From an uncultured Veillonellaceae bacterium (GTDB lineage: Bacteria > Bacillota > Negativicutes > Selenomonadales > Selenomonadaceae), in assembly GCA_900316275.1 (NCBI GenBank), contig ONCF01000057.1, forward strand, positions 1 through 34,088: 34,088 nt of DNA, written 5' to 3'. Below the pieces are notes generated by a model that searched no databases, was not told the DNA's origin, and worked only from the letters and a program-made list of their open reading frames with translations. A program made the translations under genes and the position numbers. This document shows, one piece after another, positions 8,762-16,146 of this stretch. The first letter of the stretch is position 1; each line of letters opens with the position of its first letter.

Positions 8762-9737
8762 CGCGTGCCCGTGGCGTACATGTTGTTAAAGAAGAAAGCG
8801 TCCTGTGTCAGTGCGTCGAGGTACGGCGTCTGCGTCTCCTGGGCACCGAAAGCGCCGCAGTAGCTGGCGCTCAGGCTTTCGACCGTAATCACGACGACGT
8901 TCGGCCGTTTGCCCGTCAGGGCATTTTCATTGTGGATAGCGCGCCGCGTGCTGTCGTCATCGAGGAACGTCACGTTCGGTGCCGCGAGCTCGGCGCGCAA
9001 CTCTGTCAGGCTGGCGCGTTTGTCGCCCGTCGCATAGAATGTATCGTAGTCGAGCTCGTTGGCAAAATAGGCGTGCACGAACTCATAGGGACCGTTGCCT
9101 GCGAGCTCGTTGTTGTAGCGGTTCGCCGTGAGGTGTGTGTGCCAGCTGGCCGAGGTCAGTGTGACGACGCCCACCGGAAATACGATGGCGGCCGCGAGCA
9201 GCGCGGGGCGAACGTATAGTCACGCGGCAAAAAGCGGCTCTGTCCCCAGGTAATGAGCCCCGCGAGCACGAGGATGGCCGGGATGATGAGTCCCATGTGA
9301 AACGACTGGAAAATCGTGCCAATCATTTCGTGTGTGTAGACGAGGTAGTCCACGGCGATAAAGCTGAAATTTGTGTGGAACTCCGCCCAGTACAGGTACA
9401 GCGCGATAGCGCAGAACACCATAAAGACATTCAGCAGGAACGTCAGAGCCGCAAGCCCCATGCGGTGCGCGCGCGCTGAGAGAAAATGCTGCGGCACGAG
9501 CAAATACAGCAGCGGCAGCAGGCAGAAAAACACGCCCGCGCTCACATCATACAGCACACCCAGCCCCAGACTGCGCACGAGGTCCAGCGGCAGCCAAGAG
9601 GCCGTCCCCGCCACATTCAGGAGCTGCGCCAGCCGCGTGAGCGACTGCACGCCGCACCACGTCGCGAGCAGCAAAAGCAGATAAAACGCCGTCTCACCCA
9701 GACGGTCACGTAAAGCACGCCAGCATTGCATAGTCAT
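8752..9737 (-). pseudogene. LtaS-like sulfatase/phosphoglycerol transferase, truncated and frameshifted
   Basis: Read on the minus strand from ATG 9737, or better ATG 9731, which has AAAGGG at correct spacing. The first ~180 residues are hydrophobic, with several membrane helices (FYLLLLLATWCGV, LLPLLYLLV). A frameshift near 9210 moves the reading to ALLAAAIVFPVGVVTLTSASW. The start of the alkaline-phosphatase/sulfatase fold follows: RPNVVVITVESLSASYCG (metal-binding Glu) and NNMYATGTRTVRG (nucleophile Thr region). There it stops, fused to the tail of the response regulator gene. Most of the catalytic domain is absent. Intact relatives make glycerol-phosphate polymers or modify envelope glycans; this one cannot. 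Confidence 0.82.
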
Positions 9738-9851
9738 TACCCTTTCTTTGGCAAAAATTTACTGTAATCAGCATACAAGAAGCATGTAGCCAGTGAATAA
9801 TGTCTGCTTAAATAAAAGGTAAACTAATCATACCCACCCATAAAGATACCA

Positions 9852-9880
9852 TTTACATACCAAATAACGAGTAGTATAAT
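9852..9880 (+). promoter_or_regulatory. Promoter of the XRE-Uma2 gene
   Basis: TTTACA (9852-9857), a 17-bp spacer and a perfect TATAAT (9875-9880), 37 bases before the start codon. The rest of the AT-rich gap 9738-9917 shows no gene and should also hold the minus-strand promoter of the sulfatase remnant. Confidence 0.75.
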
Positions 9881-9917
9881 AAACGGTAGCAATACGGATG
9901 AAAGAAGGCGGGCAAGC

Positions 9918-10703
9918 ATGAATATCAGTGCCATGCAGCAGCGTAAGCAGGAAATGGGCTACTCTTTAGCCACATTGTCGTCGCTGACGGGGGTGCCACT
10001 GGGGACGTTGCAAAAAATTTTCAGCGGGCAGACGCAGCACCCGCGGCAGGCGACGCTGGAAAAACTGGCGGCGGTGCTGAGTCCCGCGTCTGCTGGTGGT
10101 ATGAGCGTGGCTGAACAGGCACCTGCGTATGGTGCCGGTAGCATTGACCCGCAGCGCCAGGGCAGCTATACCATCGAGGATTATTTCGCGCTGCCGGAGG
10201 ACAGGCGCTATGAGCTCATCGATGGCGTTATCTATGAAATGGCCTCGCCCTCGCGGCAGCACCAGGTGATTGCCGGAGCGCTCTTTAGCCAGCTGTTACG
10301 CTGCGTGGAGGAGCACGGCCCCGCGGACTGCTACCCCTATATTGCACCGCTGGACGTGCAGCTCGACCGGGACAATAAGACGATGGTGCAGCCGGATGTC
10401 ATGCTCTGCTGCGAGTCGGCACAGCAGAGCGGCGCGCGCATTTTTGGTGCACCGGCGTTCATCGCGGAGGTCATCTCGCCCAGTTCCCACGAGCGTGACA
10501 TTTTCCTCAAATTGCGTAAGTACAAAAACGCCGGTGTCAAGGAATACTGGATCATCTCCCCCGAACGGCAGAAAGTCGTGGCCTACCTCCTCTGCCAGGA
10601 CGACGACGTCTCCGTTTACACCTTCGACGACGTTATCCCTCTCACCATTTCTGAGGGGAAATGCAATATCAGTTTTGCCAGCATCAAAGAACGGCTAGGT
10701 TGA
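9918..10703 (+). CDS. XRE-type helix-turn-helix fused to a Uma2-family (DUF820) nuclease
   Basis: A 261-residue two-domain protein. Residues about 1-55 form a Cro/C1-type helix-turn-helix (LATLSSLTGVPLGTLQKIFS). A short linker leads to a Uma2 domain of the PD-(D/E)XK fold at about 75-250: YTIEDYFALPEDRRYELIDG, the PDVML acidic motif, FIAEVISPSS with the second acidic residue, and KLRKYKNAGVKEYWII with the basic residue. The nuclease residues look intact. Uma2 proteins are abundant, poorly characterised putative endonucleases; the HTH suggests sequence-specific DNA targeting or self-repression. It has its own promoter and precedes a toxin-antitoxin pair. Domain assignment is firm, biological role unknown. 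Confidence 0.88.
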   Translation: MNISAMQQRKQEMGYSLATLSSLTGVPLGTLQKIFSGQTQHPRQATLEKLAAVLSPASAGGMSVAEQAPAYGAGSIDPQRQGSYTIEDYFALPEDRRYELIDGVIYEMASPSRQHQVIAGALFSQLLRCVEEHGPADCYPYIAPLDVQLDRDNKTMVQPDVMLCCESAQQSGARIFGAPAFIAEVISPSSHERDIFLKLRKYKNAGVKEYWIISPERQKVVAYLLCQDDDVSVYTFDDVIPLTISEGKCNISFASIKERLG

Positions 10704-10705
10704 GA

Positions 10706-10734
10706 TTGCAAAAGCCTGACATTGGCGCTACAAT
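10706..10734 (+). promoter_or_regulatory. Promoter of the toxin-antitoxin pair
   Basis: TTGCAA (10706-10711), a 17-bp spacer and TACAAT (10729-10734), in the short gap after the Uma2 gene and 43 bases before the antitoxin start. Confidence 0.65.
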
Positions 10735-10777
10735 AAAATCAAAAGTATTGAGTAAAGTGCTGTCGGGAGGGATAAGT

Positions 10778-11071
10778 ATGCCTAAAACTGCAAGTATCAG
10801 CATGCGCATCGAGCCAGAGGTGAAAGCACAAGCGGAGGAAGTGTTTGCGAACCTCGGCATTTCGGTGACAGATGCTATCAACGTGTTTTTGCATACGTCT
10901 ATTTTAGAGGGCGGTTTCCCTTTTCGCCCGCGTCAGCCCCGTTATAATGCCGAAACGTACGCAGCCATGCAGGAGGCACGTGATATTATGAGTGGCAAAG
11001 TCCAGGTCAAACGCTATGCGTCGTTAGATGAACTGTTACAGGAAATCGATGCGGAGGATGCCGATGCTTGA
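10778..11071 (+). CDS. RelB/DinJ-family antitoxin
   Basis: A 97-residue protein with an N-terminal ribbon-helix-helix (TASISMRIEPEVKAQAEEVF, then LGISVTDAINVFL) that should dimerise and bind the operator. The variable C-terminal tail (YASLDELLQEIDAEDADA) should wrap the toxin. The start is ATG 10778, preceded by GGGAGG; an upstream extension from 10661 lacks a site and overlaps the Uma2 gene. Its 3' end overlaps the YafQ-type toxin start by 8 bases, the usual translational coupling of such pairs. Confidence 0.9.
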   Translation: MPKTASISMRIEPEVKAQAEEVFANLGISVTDAINVFLHTSILEGGFPFRPRQPRYNAETYAAMQEARDIMSGKVQVKRYASLDELLQEIDAEDADA

Positions 11072-11336
11072 CTTGGTAACTACGGCTAAGTTCCGTAAGG
11101 ATGTGAAACGTTTGCGCAAGCGTGGTGCAGACCTTACGAAACTGGATACGGTATTGAAAAAGCTGCAACGGGAAGAAGCCTTGCCGGCAAGGTATCATGA
11201 CCATCCCTTGATAGGCGATTTTGTTGGTTTCCGCGAATGCCATATCGAGCCAGACTGGCTACTCGTCTATGTCATTGATGAGGGGCATCTGATTTTGACT
11301 GCTTCGAGGACAGGACCACATGCAGATTTATTTTGA
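11064..11336 (+). CDS. YafQ-family mRNA interferase toxin
   Basis: A 90-residue RelE/YafQ toxin expected to cut mRNA in the ribosomal A site. The catalytic set matches E. coli YafQ in order and spacing: His47, His60, Asp64 (CHIEPDWLLVY), His86 and Phe90 (TGPHADLF at the C-terminus). The N-terminal basic helix KFRKDVKRLRKRG fits. The start is ATG 11064, with GGAGG about 6 bases upstream inside the antitoxin gene. All catalytic residues are kept, so the toxin is probably active and held by the upstream antitoxin. Confidence 0.92.
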   Translation: MLDLVTTAKFRKDVKRLRKRGADLTKLDTVLKKLQREEALPARYHDHPLIGDFVGFRECHIEPDWLLVYVIDEGHLILTASRTGPHADLF

Positions 11337-11365
11337 ATTGCAGGTTTGTTTGGGTGCTATGACTT

Positions 11366-12163
11366 ATGAATGAGACTGTGGCGCTTGACGTAAGGCATTT
11401 ACAGGTCGTACTGGGCGAGCACGTGATTGTGCGGGATTTGTCGCTGGCGTTTCCGGTGGGCCGGGTGACGGCCGTGATGGGGCCGAACGGCGCGGGTAAG
11501 TCGACGCTGCTGCGCGTGCTCGCGGGACTGCTCGCGCCGACGGCGGGGGAGGTGCTGCTCGGCAGGCGGCCGCTCGCCGCGTACGGGCGGCGTGAGCTCG
11601 CGCGGCGGCTGGCCATCCTGCCGCAGCGGCCACAGGTGCCGGCGGACATGACCGTGGCGCGCCTCGTGGCCTGCGGGCGCTATCCCTACGGCAGTCTGTT
11701 GCACCGCGACAAGGCGGCCGACAGGCGCGCCGTCGCCGCCGCACTCGCGCTCACGGGCATGACAGACTTTGCCGAGCGGCAGGTCGCGAGCCTTTCGGGC
11801 GGTGAGAGCCAGCGCGCCTGGCTCGCCCTCGCGCTCGCGCAGGAGCCCGAGCTGCTGCTGCTCGACGAGCCCACGACCTACCTCGACATGGCCCACCAGT
11901 TGCAAGTCATGGAAATCATCCGCCGCGTGAACCACGAGCGCGGCACCACCATCATCATGGTCCTGCACAACCTGCAGCAGGCCGCGCGCTACGCCGACAA
12001 CCTCGCCATCCTCTCCGACGCCGAGCTCCAGGCCTGGGGCCCACCCGCCGACGTGCTCACGCCAACACTTCTCGCACGCGTTTTCGGCGTACGGGCAGAG
12101 TATTTCCACACAGATGGTGGTCGGCAGGCACTACTACCTGTAGGATTATTGGAAGAATCGTAA
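11366..12163 (+). CDS. ABC transporter ATP-binding protein, FecE/FepC-like (iron-siderophore or haem uptake)
   Basis: A 265-residue ATPase. It has Walker A GPNGAGKST (residues 39-47), a Q-loop in ILPQRPQVP, the ABC signature LSGGE, Walker B LLLLDEPTTYLDMAHQ and the switch His in MVLHNLQQA. The TTYLDMAHQL stretch and length are typical of FecE/BtuD-like importers of siderophores, haem or cobalamin. No permease or binding-protein gene lies next to it, and its ribosome binding site is weak. It sits between a toxin-antitoxin pair and the feo operon. It either serves a permease elsewhere or is a leftover of a disrupted iron-uptake cluster. The substrate is inferred from family only. Confidence 0.88.
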   Translation: MNETVALDVRHLQVVLGEHVIVRDLSLAFPVGRVTAVMGPNGAGKSTLLRVLAGLLAPTAGEVLLGRRPLAAYGRRELARRLAILPQRPQVPADMTVARLVACGRYPYGSLLHRDKAADRRAVAAALALTGMTDFAERQVASLSGGESQRAWLALALAQEPELLLLDEPTTYLDMAHQLQVMEIIRRVNHERGTTIIMVLHNLQQAARYADNLAILSDAELQAWGPPADVLTPTLLARVFGVRAEYFHTDGGRQALLPVGLLEES

Positions 12164-12230
12164 GTAGGGAGAGCAGATAGAGAACCACACGCATTGATGG
12201 AATAGAGGCAGAGCACTCAAAGTGGGAGGA

Positions 12231-12417
12231 GCAGGGGCAGGCAGGCCACACGGAACGTTGATATTTTGCGTTAAGAAAGATTTTTTTGCCAACTAGCTTC
12301 CTGAAAAAGTTTCAACCGTTCAAGCGCAGCGCGTTTTGAAACTTTTTTAGGCATAATCCTTGGCAAAAAAATCTTTTAGCAAAATATCTCAGTGGAGTGT
12401 GGCCTGCCTGCCCCTGC
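12231..12417. repeat. Long-hairpin intergenic element, copy A
   Basis: A 187-bp near-palindrome. Its outermost 21 bases (12231-12251 and 12397-12417) are perfect inverted repeats, followed by conserved unpaired patches (GGAACGTT on one side, CAGTGGAG on the other). An A/T-rich inner stem and a central loop related to ACGCGCTTCGCTTGAACG (here reverse-complemented) complete it. The same architecture recurs at 15138-15327 and 21710-21901, in the opposite orientation. It lies between the ABC ATPase and the feo operon. No coding sequence is visible from 12164 to 12655. Confidence 0.88.
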
Positions 12418-12478
12418 GTCCCCCGTGTAGTTAGCTTGCCCTTTGTCTTTCACGTATGTCACAACAATAGATAATAGT

Positions 12479-12521
12479 AGAGAACAGTAACGCACCTGAC
12501 GGTGCTGCTGTTCTTTTTTTT
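12479..12521 (+). terminator. Terminator upstream of feo
   Basis: AGAACAG (12481-12487) and CTGTTCT (12508-12514) pair, with an inner CACC/GGTG stem, and are followed by a run of T. It ends any transcript entering from the ABC ATPase side before the feo promoter. Confidence 0.75.
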
Positions 12522-12549
12522 GTGCGCGCGAAAAATACAGTGATTATCC

Positions 12550-12608
12550 TTGACAACTGTAAATGAGTTTTGCTATCATAATTGTCGGAAGAAATTATAG
12601 TCATTATC
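12550..12608 (+). promoter_or_regulatory. feo promoter with probable Fur box
   Basis: TTGACA (12550-12555), an 18-bp spacer and TATCAT (12574-12579) with an extended TG. The 19 bases at 12590-12608 match the classical Fur box at about 14 of 19 positions, including TCATTATC. They cover the expected transcription start, so iron-loaded Fur should repress the operon. Confidence 0.65.
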
Positions 12609-12655
12609 ATTTGCAAACACTTTGCAAGGACAGACAGTTTTAGGAGGCGTTTTCT

Positions 12656-12880
12656 TTGACACTCAAAGAGGCAAAGACCGGTACGACGGTCAAGGTTCGC
12701 GACATCGGCGACTCGGAGCTCAAGCAGCGTCTGATGACTATGGGCCTCATCCCTGGCACGCAGCTCAAAATCCTGCGCTCGGCACCGCTTGGCGACCCCA
12801 TCGCCATCGGCATCCGCTCGTACACGCTGGCCCTGCGCCGCGCAGACGCAGAGCAGGTCGAGGTCGAGCAGGTCGGCTGA
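12656..12880 (+). CDS. feoA: Ferrous iron transport protein FeoA
   Basis: A 74-residue SH3-like FeoA protein that assists FeoB in Fe2+ uptake at the cytoplasmic face. Family features are L-x-x-A-xx-G near the start, DIGDSELKQRLMTMGLIPGT and a terminal RSYTLALRRADAEQVEVE. The start codon is TTG at 12656, chosen because AGGAGGCG sits 7 bases upstream and the protein start MTLKEAKTG is canonical. It is first in the feo operon; a 123-base gap with a possible hairpin (12883-12920) separates it from feoB. Confidence 0.93.
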   Translation: MTLKEAKTGTTVKVRDIGDSELKQRLMTMGLIPGTQLKILRSAPLGDPIAIGIRSYTLALRRADAEQVEVEQVG

Positions 12881-13003
12881 GCCCCGTGCCAGCCACTAAC
12901 AGCCAGCTGGGGAAAACGGGACTAAGTCCAGGCTTCCCACACAGAACGAACAGGTGCCAGCTACATGGTTGACACCGGCATCACAAAGGAGTAATGTGCA
13001 GCT

Positions 13004-14902
13004 ATGGCCACTTTAGCAGTAGCCCTCACCGGTAACCCGAATACCGGTAAATCCACCATTTTCAACGAACTCACCGGCGCACGCCAGAAAATCGGTAACT
13101 GGCCGGGCGTCACGGTCGACAAGAAGGTCGGCTATGTCAGTCACGACGGCCGTGCCATTTCCATCGTCGACCTGCCGGGCACGTACAGCATCAACGCGCG
13201 TTCCCCGGAGGAGCAGATCGTCATCGACTACCTCACGCAGAACAAGCTCGACCTCGTCATGGATGTCGTGGACAGCTCCAACCTCGAGCGTAACTTGTTC
13301 CTGACGCTGCAGCTGCTCGAGCAGGGTATCCCCGTGCTCATCGACCTCAACATGCAGGATGAGGCGAAAAAGCGTGGCCTGCACATCGACGTGCGCAAGC
13401 TCGAGGACGCCATCGGTATGCCGGTCGTGGAGACCGTCGGCCGCAGCCACAAGAGCACGGAGAAACTGCTCGACGTGTTCACGAGCACGGTCATGAGCCA
13501 GTATCACCCGAGCCAGCTCGTGCAGGAGCACATCGAAAAGGTGCACGCCATCCAGGCCAGCAGCCTCTCGGATATGGAAAAGGACGAGCAGCTCAGCGCG
13601 GCCCGTTATGCGCTCATTGACCAGATTATGGCACAGGCCGTGACCGTCACGAACGTGGGCCCGTCTGTTTCGGAGAAACTCGACCGCTACCTTGCCAACG
13701 GCGTGCTGGCACTGCCGATTTTCCTCGCTATCCTCTATCTCGTATTCCAGATTACGTTCACCTGGATTGGCGTGCCGCTGCAGGATGCGCTCGACGGCCT
13801 CATCAATGAGGACTTCATGGACTGGGCCGTGGGGGCACTCGAGGGTGCCGGCGTGGCTGACTGGATGCAGTCGCTCATCACGGACGGTGTCATCGCCGGC
13901 GTCGGCGCGGTCGTCACGTTCGTGCCGCTGATTTTCGTCATGTTCTTCCTGTTGTCGTTCCTCGATGGTACGGGCTATATGGCGCGTATTGCGTTCATCA
14001 TGGACCCGATTATGCGCCGTTGCGGCCTCACGGGTAAAGGCATCATGCCGCTCATGATGGGCTTCGGCTGCGGCGTGCCGGCTATTATGGGTGCGCGTGC
14101 ACTCGACTCGGAGAAAGACCGTAAAATCTCCATCCTCATCACGCCGTTCCTGACCTGCTCGGCGAAGCTGCCGATTATGGCCCTGTTCGCGGCGATGTTC
14201 TTCCCGGATAATGCGGCGAACGTGGTCTTTGCCATGTACGTCGCGGGCGTCGTCATGGCCATCATTGTGGCCAAGGTGCTCGGCTCGACGCTGTTCAAGG
14301 ATAAGGGCTCGACGTTCCTGCTGGAGCTGCCGCCGTACCGTATCCCGGATATGAAAACGGTGCTGCTCGAGACCTGGGATAAAGGTAAGGGCTACCTCGT
14401 GAAAGCCGGTACGATTATCTTCGCGATGTCCGTGCTCATCTGGTTCCTCTCAAACTTCAACATGGATGGCATGACGGACGAGATGAGTGAGTCGTTCCTC
14501 GCGACGCTCGGCGGCTGGATGTCCACGCTGTTCGTGTTCCACGGCTTTGCGACGTGGGAGGCCGGTGCCTCGGTGCTGGCGGGCATCATGGCCAAGGAGA
14601 CGGTCGTCTCGACGATGGGTATTCTCTATGGTGTGGCCGAGGTCTCCACGGAGGCCGAGGATGCAGTGGAGTCCGCCGCCTCGATGATGGGCACGGATAT
14701 GGGCACGGCGTTCTCGACGATGTCGGCGCTGGCGTTCATGGTGTTCTCGCAGCTGTACACGCCGTGTGCAACGGCACTCGGCACGATTAAGAAAGAGGCC
14801 GGCGGCTGGAAATGGATGGCGTTCTCGGCGGTCTACCAGTTCGTGGTGGCCTGGGTCGTATCGCTGATGGTGTACCGCATCGGCATTATGCTCGGTTTCT
14901 GA
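13004..14902 (+). CDS. feoB: Ferrous iron transporter FeoB
   Basis: A 632-residue membrane GTPase, the Fe2+ permease. The cytosolic G domain has G1 GNPNTGKST (residues 10-18), the GVTVD switch I, G3 DLPGTYS and G4 NMQD. It is followed by a helical spacer to about residue 220 and two Gate regions with conserved Cys (GFGCGVPAIMGARAL and TPFLTCSAKLPI). The membrane core spans about 230-630 and ends in VSLMVYRIGIMLGF. Length fits the compact Firmicute FeoB. An AAAGGAG site precedes the ATG. It acts with FeoA and the small Cys-rich protein downstream; Fur control is likely from the site upstream of feoA. Confidence 0.97.
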   Translation: MATLAVALTGNPNTGKSTIFNELTGARQKIGNWPGVTVDKKVGYVSHDGRAISIVDLPGTYSINARSPEEQIVIDYLTQNKLDLVMDVVDSSNLERNLFLTLQLLEQGIPVLIDLNMQDEAKKRGLHIDVRKLEDAIGMPVVETVGRSHKSTEKLLDVFTSTVMSQYHPSQLVQEHIEKVHAIQASSLSDMEKDEQLSAARYALIDQIMAQAVTVTNVGPSVSEKLDRYLANGVLALPIFLAILYLVFQITFTWIGVPLQDALDGLINEDFMDWAVGALEGAGVADWMQSLITDGVIAGVGAVVTFVPLIFVMFFLLSFLDGTGYMARIAFIMDPIMRRCGLTGKGIMPLMMGFGCGVPAIMGARALDSEKDRKISILITPFLTCSAKLPIMALFAAMFFPDNAANVVFAMYVAGVVMAIIVAKVLGSTLFKDKGSTFLLELPPYRIPDMKTVLLETWDKGKGYLVKAGTIIFAMSVLIWFLSNFNMDGMTDEMSESFLATLGGWMSTLFVFHGFATWEAGASVLAGIMAKETVVSTMGILYGVAEVSTEAEDAVESAASMMGTDMGTAFSTMSALAFMVFSQLYTPCATALGTIKKEAGGWKWMAFSAVYQFVVAWVVSLMVYRIGIMLGF

Positions 14903-14921
14903 TGTATGGAGGTGTTTTAGC

Positions 14922-15092
14922 ATGATAGCGACGATTATACTCAGCATAGTTTTGGCCGTGGCGTTGTTCTTCGCTGTACGGCATGTCGTGTATAATTTCC
15001 GTGACGGACGCGAGGATTGCTGCCCCGGCAGCGGCAGCAGTTGCAGCTGTTGCAGCCATTGCGCGCCACAGGCTGGTGCTAAAACCAAATAA
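14922..15092 (+). CDS. FeoB-associated Cys-rich membrane protein
   Basis: A 56-residue protein with one N-terminal membrane helix (residues about 2-19, ATIILSIVLAVALFFAV). A short basic segment VRHVVYNFRDGRED follows, then a Cys-rich tail with Cys at 33, 34, 41, 43, 44 and 47 (CCPGSGSSCSCCSHC). This layout matches the FeoB-associated family found after feoB in Firmicutes, thought to help iron handling. GGAGGTG precedes ATG 14922, 19 bases after the feoB stop, and a strong terminator follows. Confidence 0.85.
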   Translation: MIATIILSIVLAVALFFAVRHVVYNFRDGREDCCPGSGSSCSCCSHCAPQAGAKTK

Positions 15093-15096
15093 AAAA

Positions 15097-15127
15097 GTCC
15101 CGACTCGCTAAGGGTCGGGATTTTTTT
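15097..15127 (+). terminator. Terminator of the feo operon
   Basis: TCCCGAC (15098-15104) pairs with GTCGGGA (15114-15120), followed by seven T. A-run upstream makes it potentially bidirectional. Confidence 0.92.
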
Positions 15128-15137
15128 ACGCGGGGAC

Positions 15138-15327
15138 GCAGGGGCCGACAGACCACACTCCACTGAGATATTTGGCTAAAAGAAAAATTTTCCCAATCAA
15201 TTAGGCATGAAAAAGGACTTAAACGCGCTTCGCTTGAACGAAAGTCATTTTTCATGGTTTTAGATAGGGAAAATTTTTCTTTCTTAACGCCAAATATCAA
15301 CGTTCCGTGTGGTCTGTCGGCCCCTGC
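15138..15327. repeat. Long-hairpin intergenic element, copy B
   Basis: A 190-bp near-palindrome with perfect 21-base outer arms (15138-15158 and 15307-15327). The middle of the arm reads CCGACAGA where copy A has CAGGCAGG, and both arms changed together, so pairing is kept. The unpaired patches (TCCACTGA and CAACGTTCC) and the central loop ACGCGCTTCGCTTGAACG are conserved. It is inverted relative to copy A, so A and B bracket the feo operon, and it lies between the convergent feo and SDR genes. Confidence 0.9.
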
Positions 15328-15367
15328 TTGTTGCTATCCTTAATTGTTGTGTCCTTTATTACTACCC

Positions 15368-16144
15368 TTAGTGGTGCAGCTTGTGAAACAGTACACTAGC
15401 TGCCATCAAAAAGCGGTGCGGCAGCAACGTGCAGCAGATGCGGTGAAGGAAGGACATGACGTCGGGAGTGCAGACGGTGATGCCGTTCTTGGCGGCGCGC
15501 AGGGAGCGGTGTGCTACCTGCGCAGCTGTGCTGGCGAGGGGAAAGCCGGTGAAGAGGTGGCGCGTGTCGGTCTGCTGGGCGACGCCGATGAATTCGGTGT
15601 CTTTGATCCAGTAGGGACAGACGGCGGTGACCTGGATGCCCTGCGGGGCCAGCTCGTAGGCCAGGCCACGGCTGTAGCGCAGGAGAAAGGCTTTGCTCGC
15701 TGCGTAGAGGTTGAGCCCTGGGATGGGCTGGAAACCAGCGCAGGAGGCAATCTCGAGGATGTGACTGCCCGCAGACATGAACGGGAGCACGAGCTGCGTG
15801 AGGGCGACGGCGGCTTTGACGTTGAGGTCAATCAGCTTTAGCTGGTCGGTGAGCGGGATGTCGGTCGTGTAGCCGATGCGCCCGTAGCCGGCCGCGTTGA
15901 TGAGCCAGCGCACCTCCGTGTCGCGGCGTTCGCCAAGTCTGGCCTGCAGGCCGGTGAGCACGTCGTCTGCCGTGAGGTCACGGGCAAAAACACGGCAAGG
16001 TGTCGTGAGCTCGTGCGCGAGGGCCTGCAGCCTGTCTTCGCGTCTGGCGACGAGCCAGAGCTCGTCTAGCTGCTCTTCGTCGAGCAGCCGGGCATAGGCA
16101 CGTCCCAGGCCGCTCGAAGCGCCCGTAATAATGGCAATATTCAA
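15368..16144 (-). CDS. Short-chain dehydrogenase/reductase (SDR), classical
   Basis: A 258-residue NAD(P)-dependent oxidoreductase. It has the glycine-rich TGASSGLG at residues 8-15, NAAGYG (93-98 region of the fold), catalytic Ser134, Tyr147 and Lys151 (YAASK) and a PYWIKDTEF segment after the active site. An Arg pair follows strand 2 (VARRED), which favours NADP. Length is normal for the classical subgroup; the substrate cannot be told. The ATG lies 2 bases after the stop of the FIST chemoreceptor gene, so the two should be one transcript. Confidence 0.9.
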   Translation of the reverse strand: MNIAIITGASSGLGRAYARLLDEEQLDELWLVARREDRLQALAHELTTPCRVFARDLTADDVLTGLQARLGERRDTEVRWLINAAGYGRIGYTTDIPLTDQLKLIDLNVKAAVALTQLVLPFMSAGSHILEIASCAGFQPIPGLNLYAASKAFLLRYSRGLAYELAPQGIQVTAVCPYWIKDTEFIGVAQQTDTRHLFTGFPLASTAAQVAHRSLRAAKNGITVCTPDVMSFLHRICCTLLPHRFLMAASVLFHKLHH

Positions 16145-16146
16145 AG

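Noticed and set aside
12164-12655. Possible mobile element between the ABC ATPase and feoA
   Set aside because: No transposase frame and no target duplication seen; the region is explained by the hairpin element, a terminator and the feo promoter.
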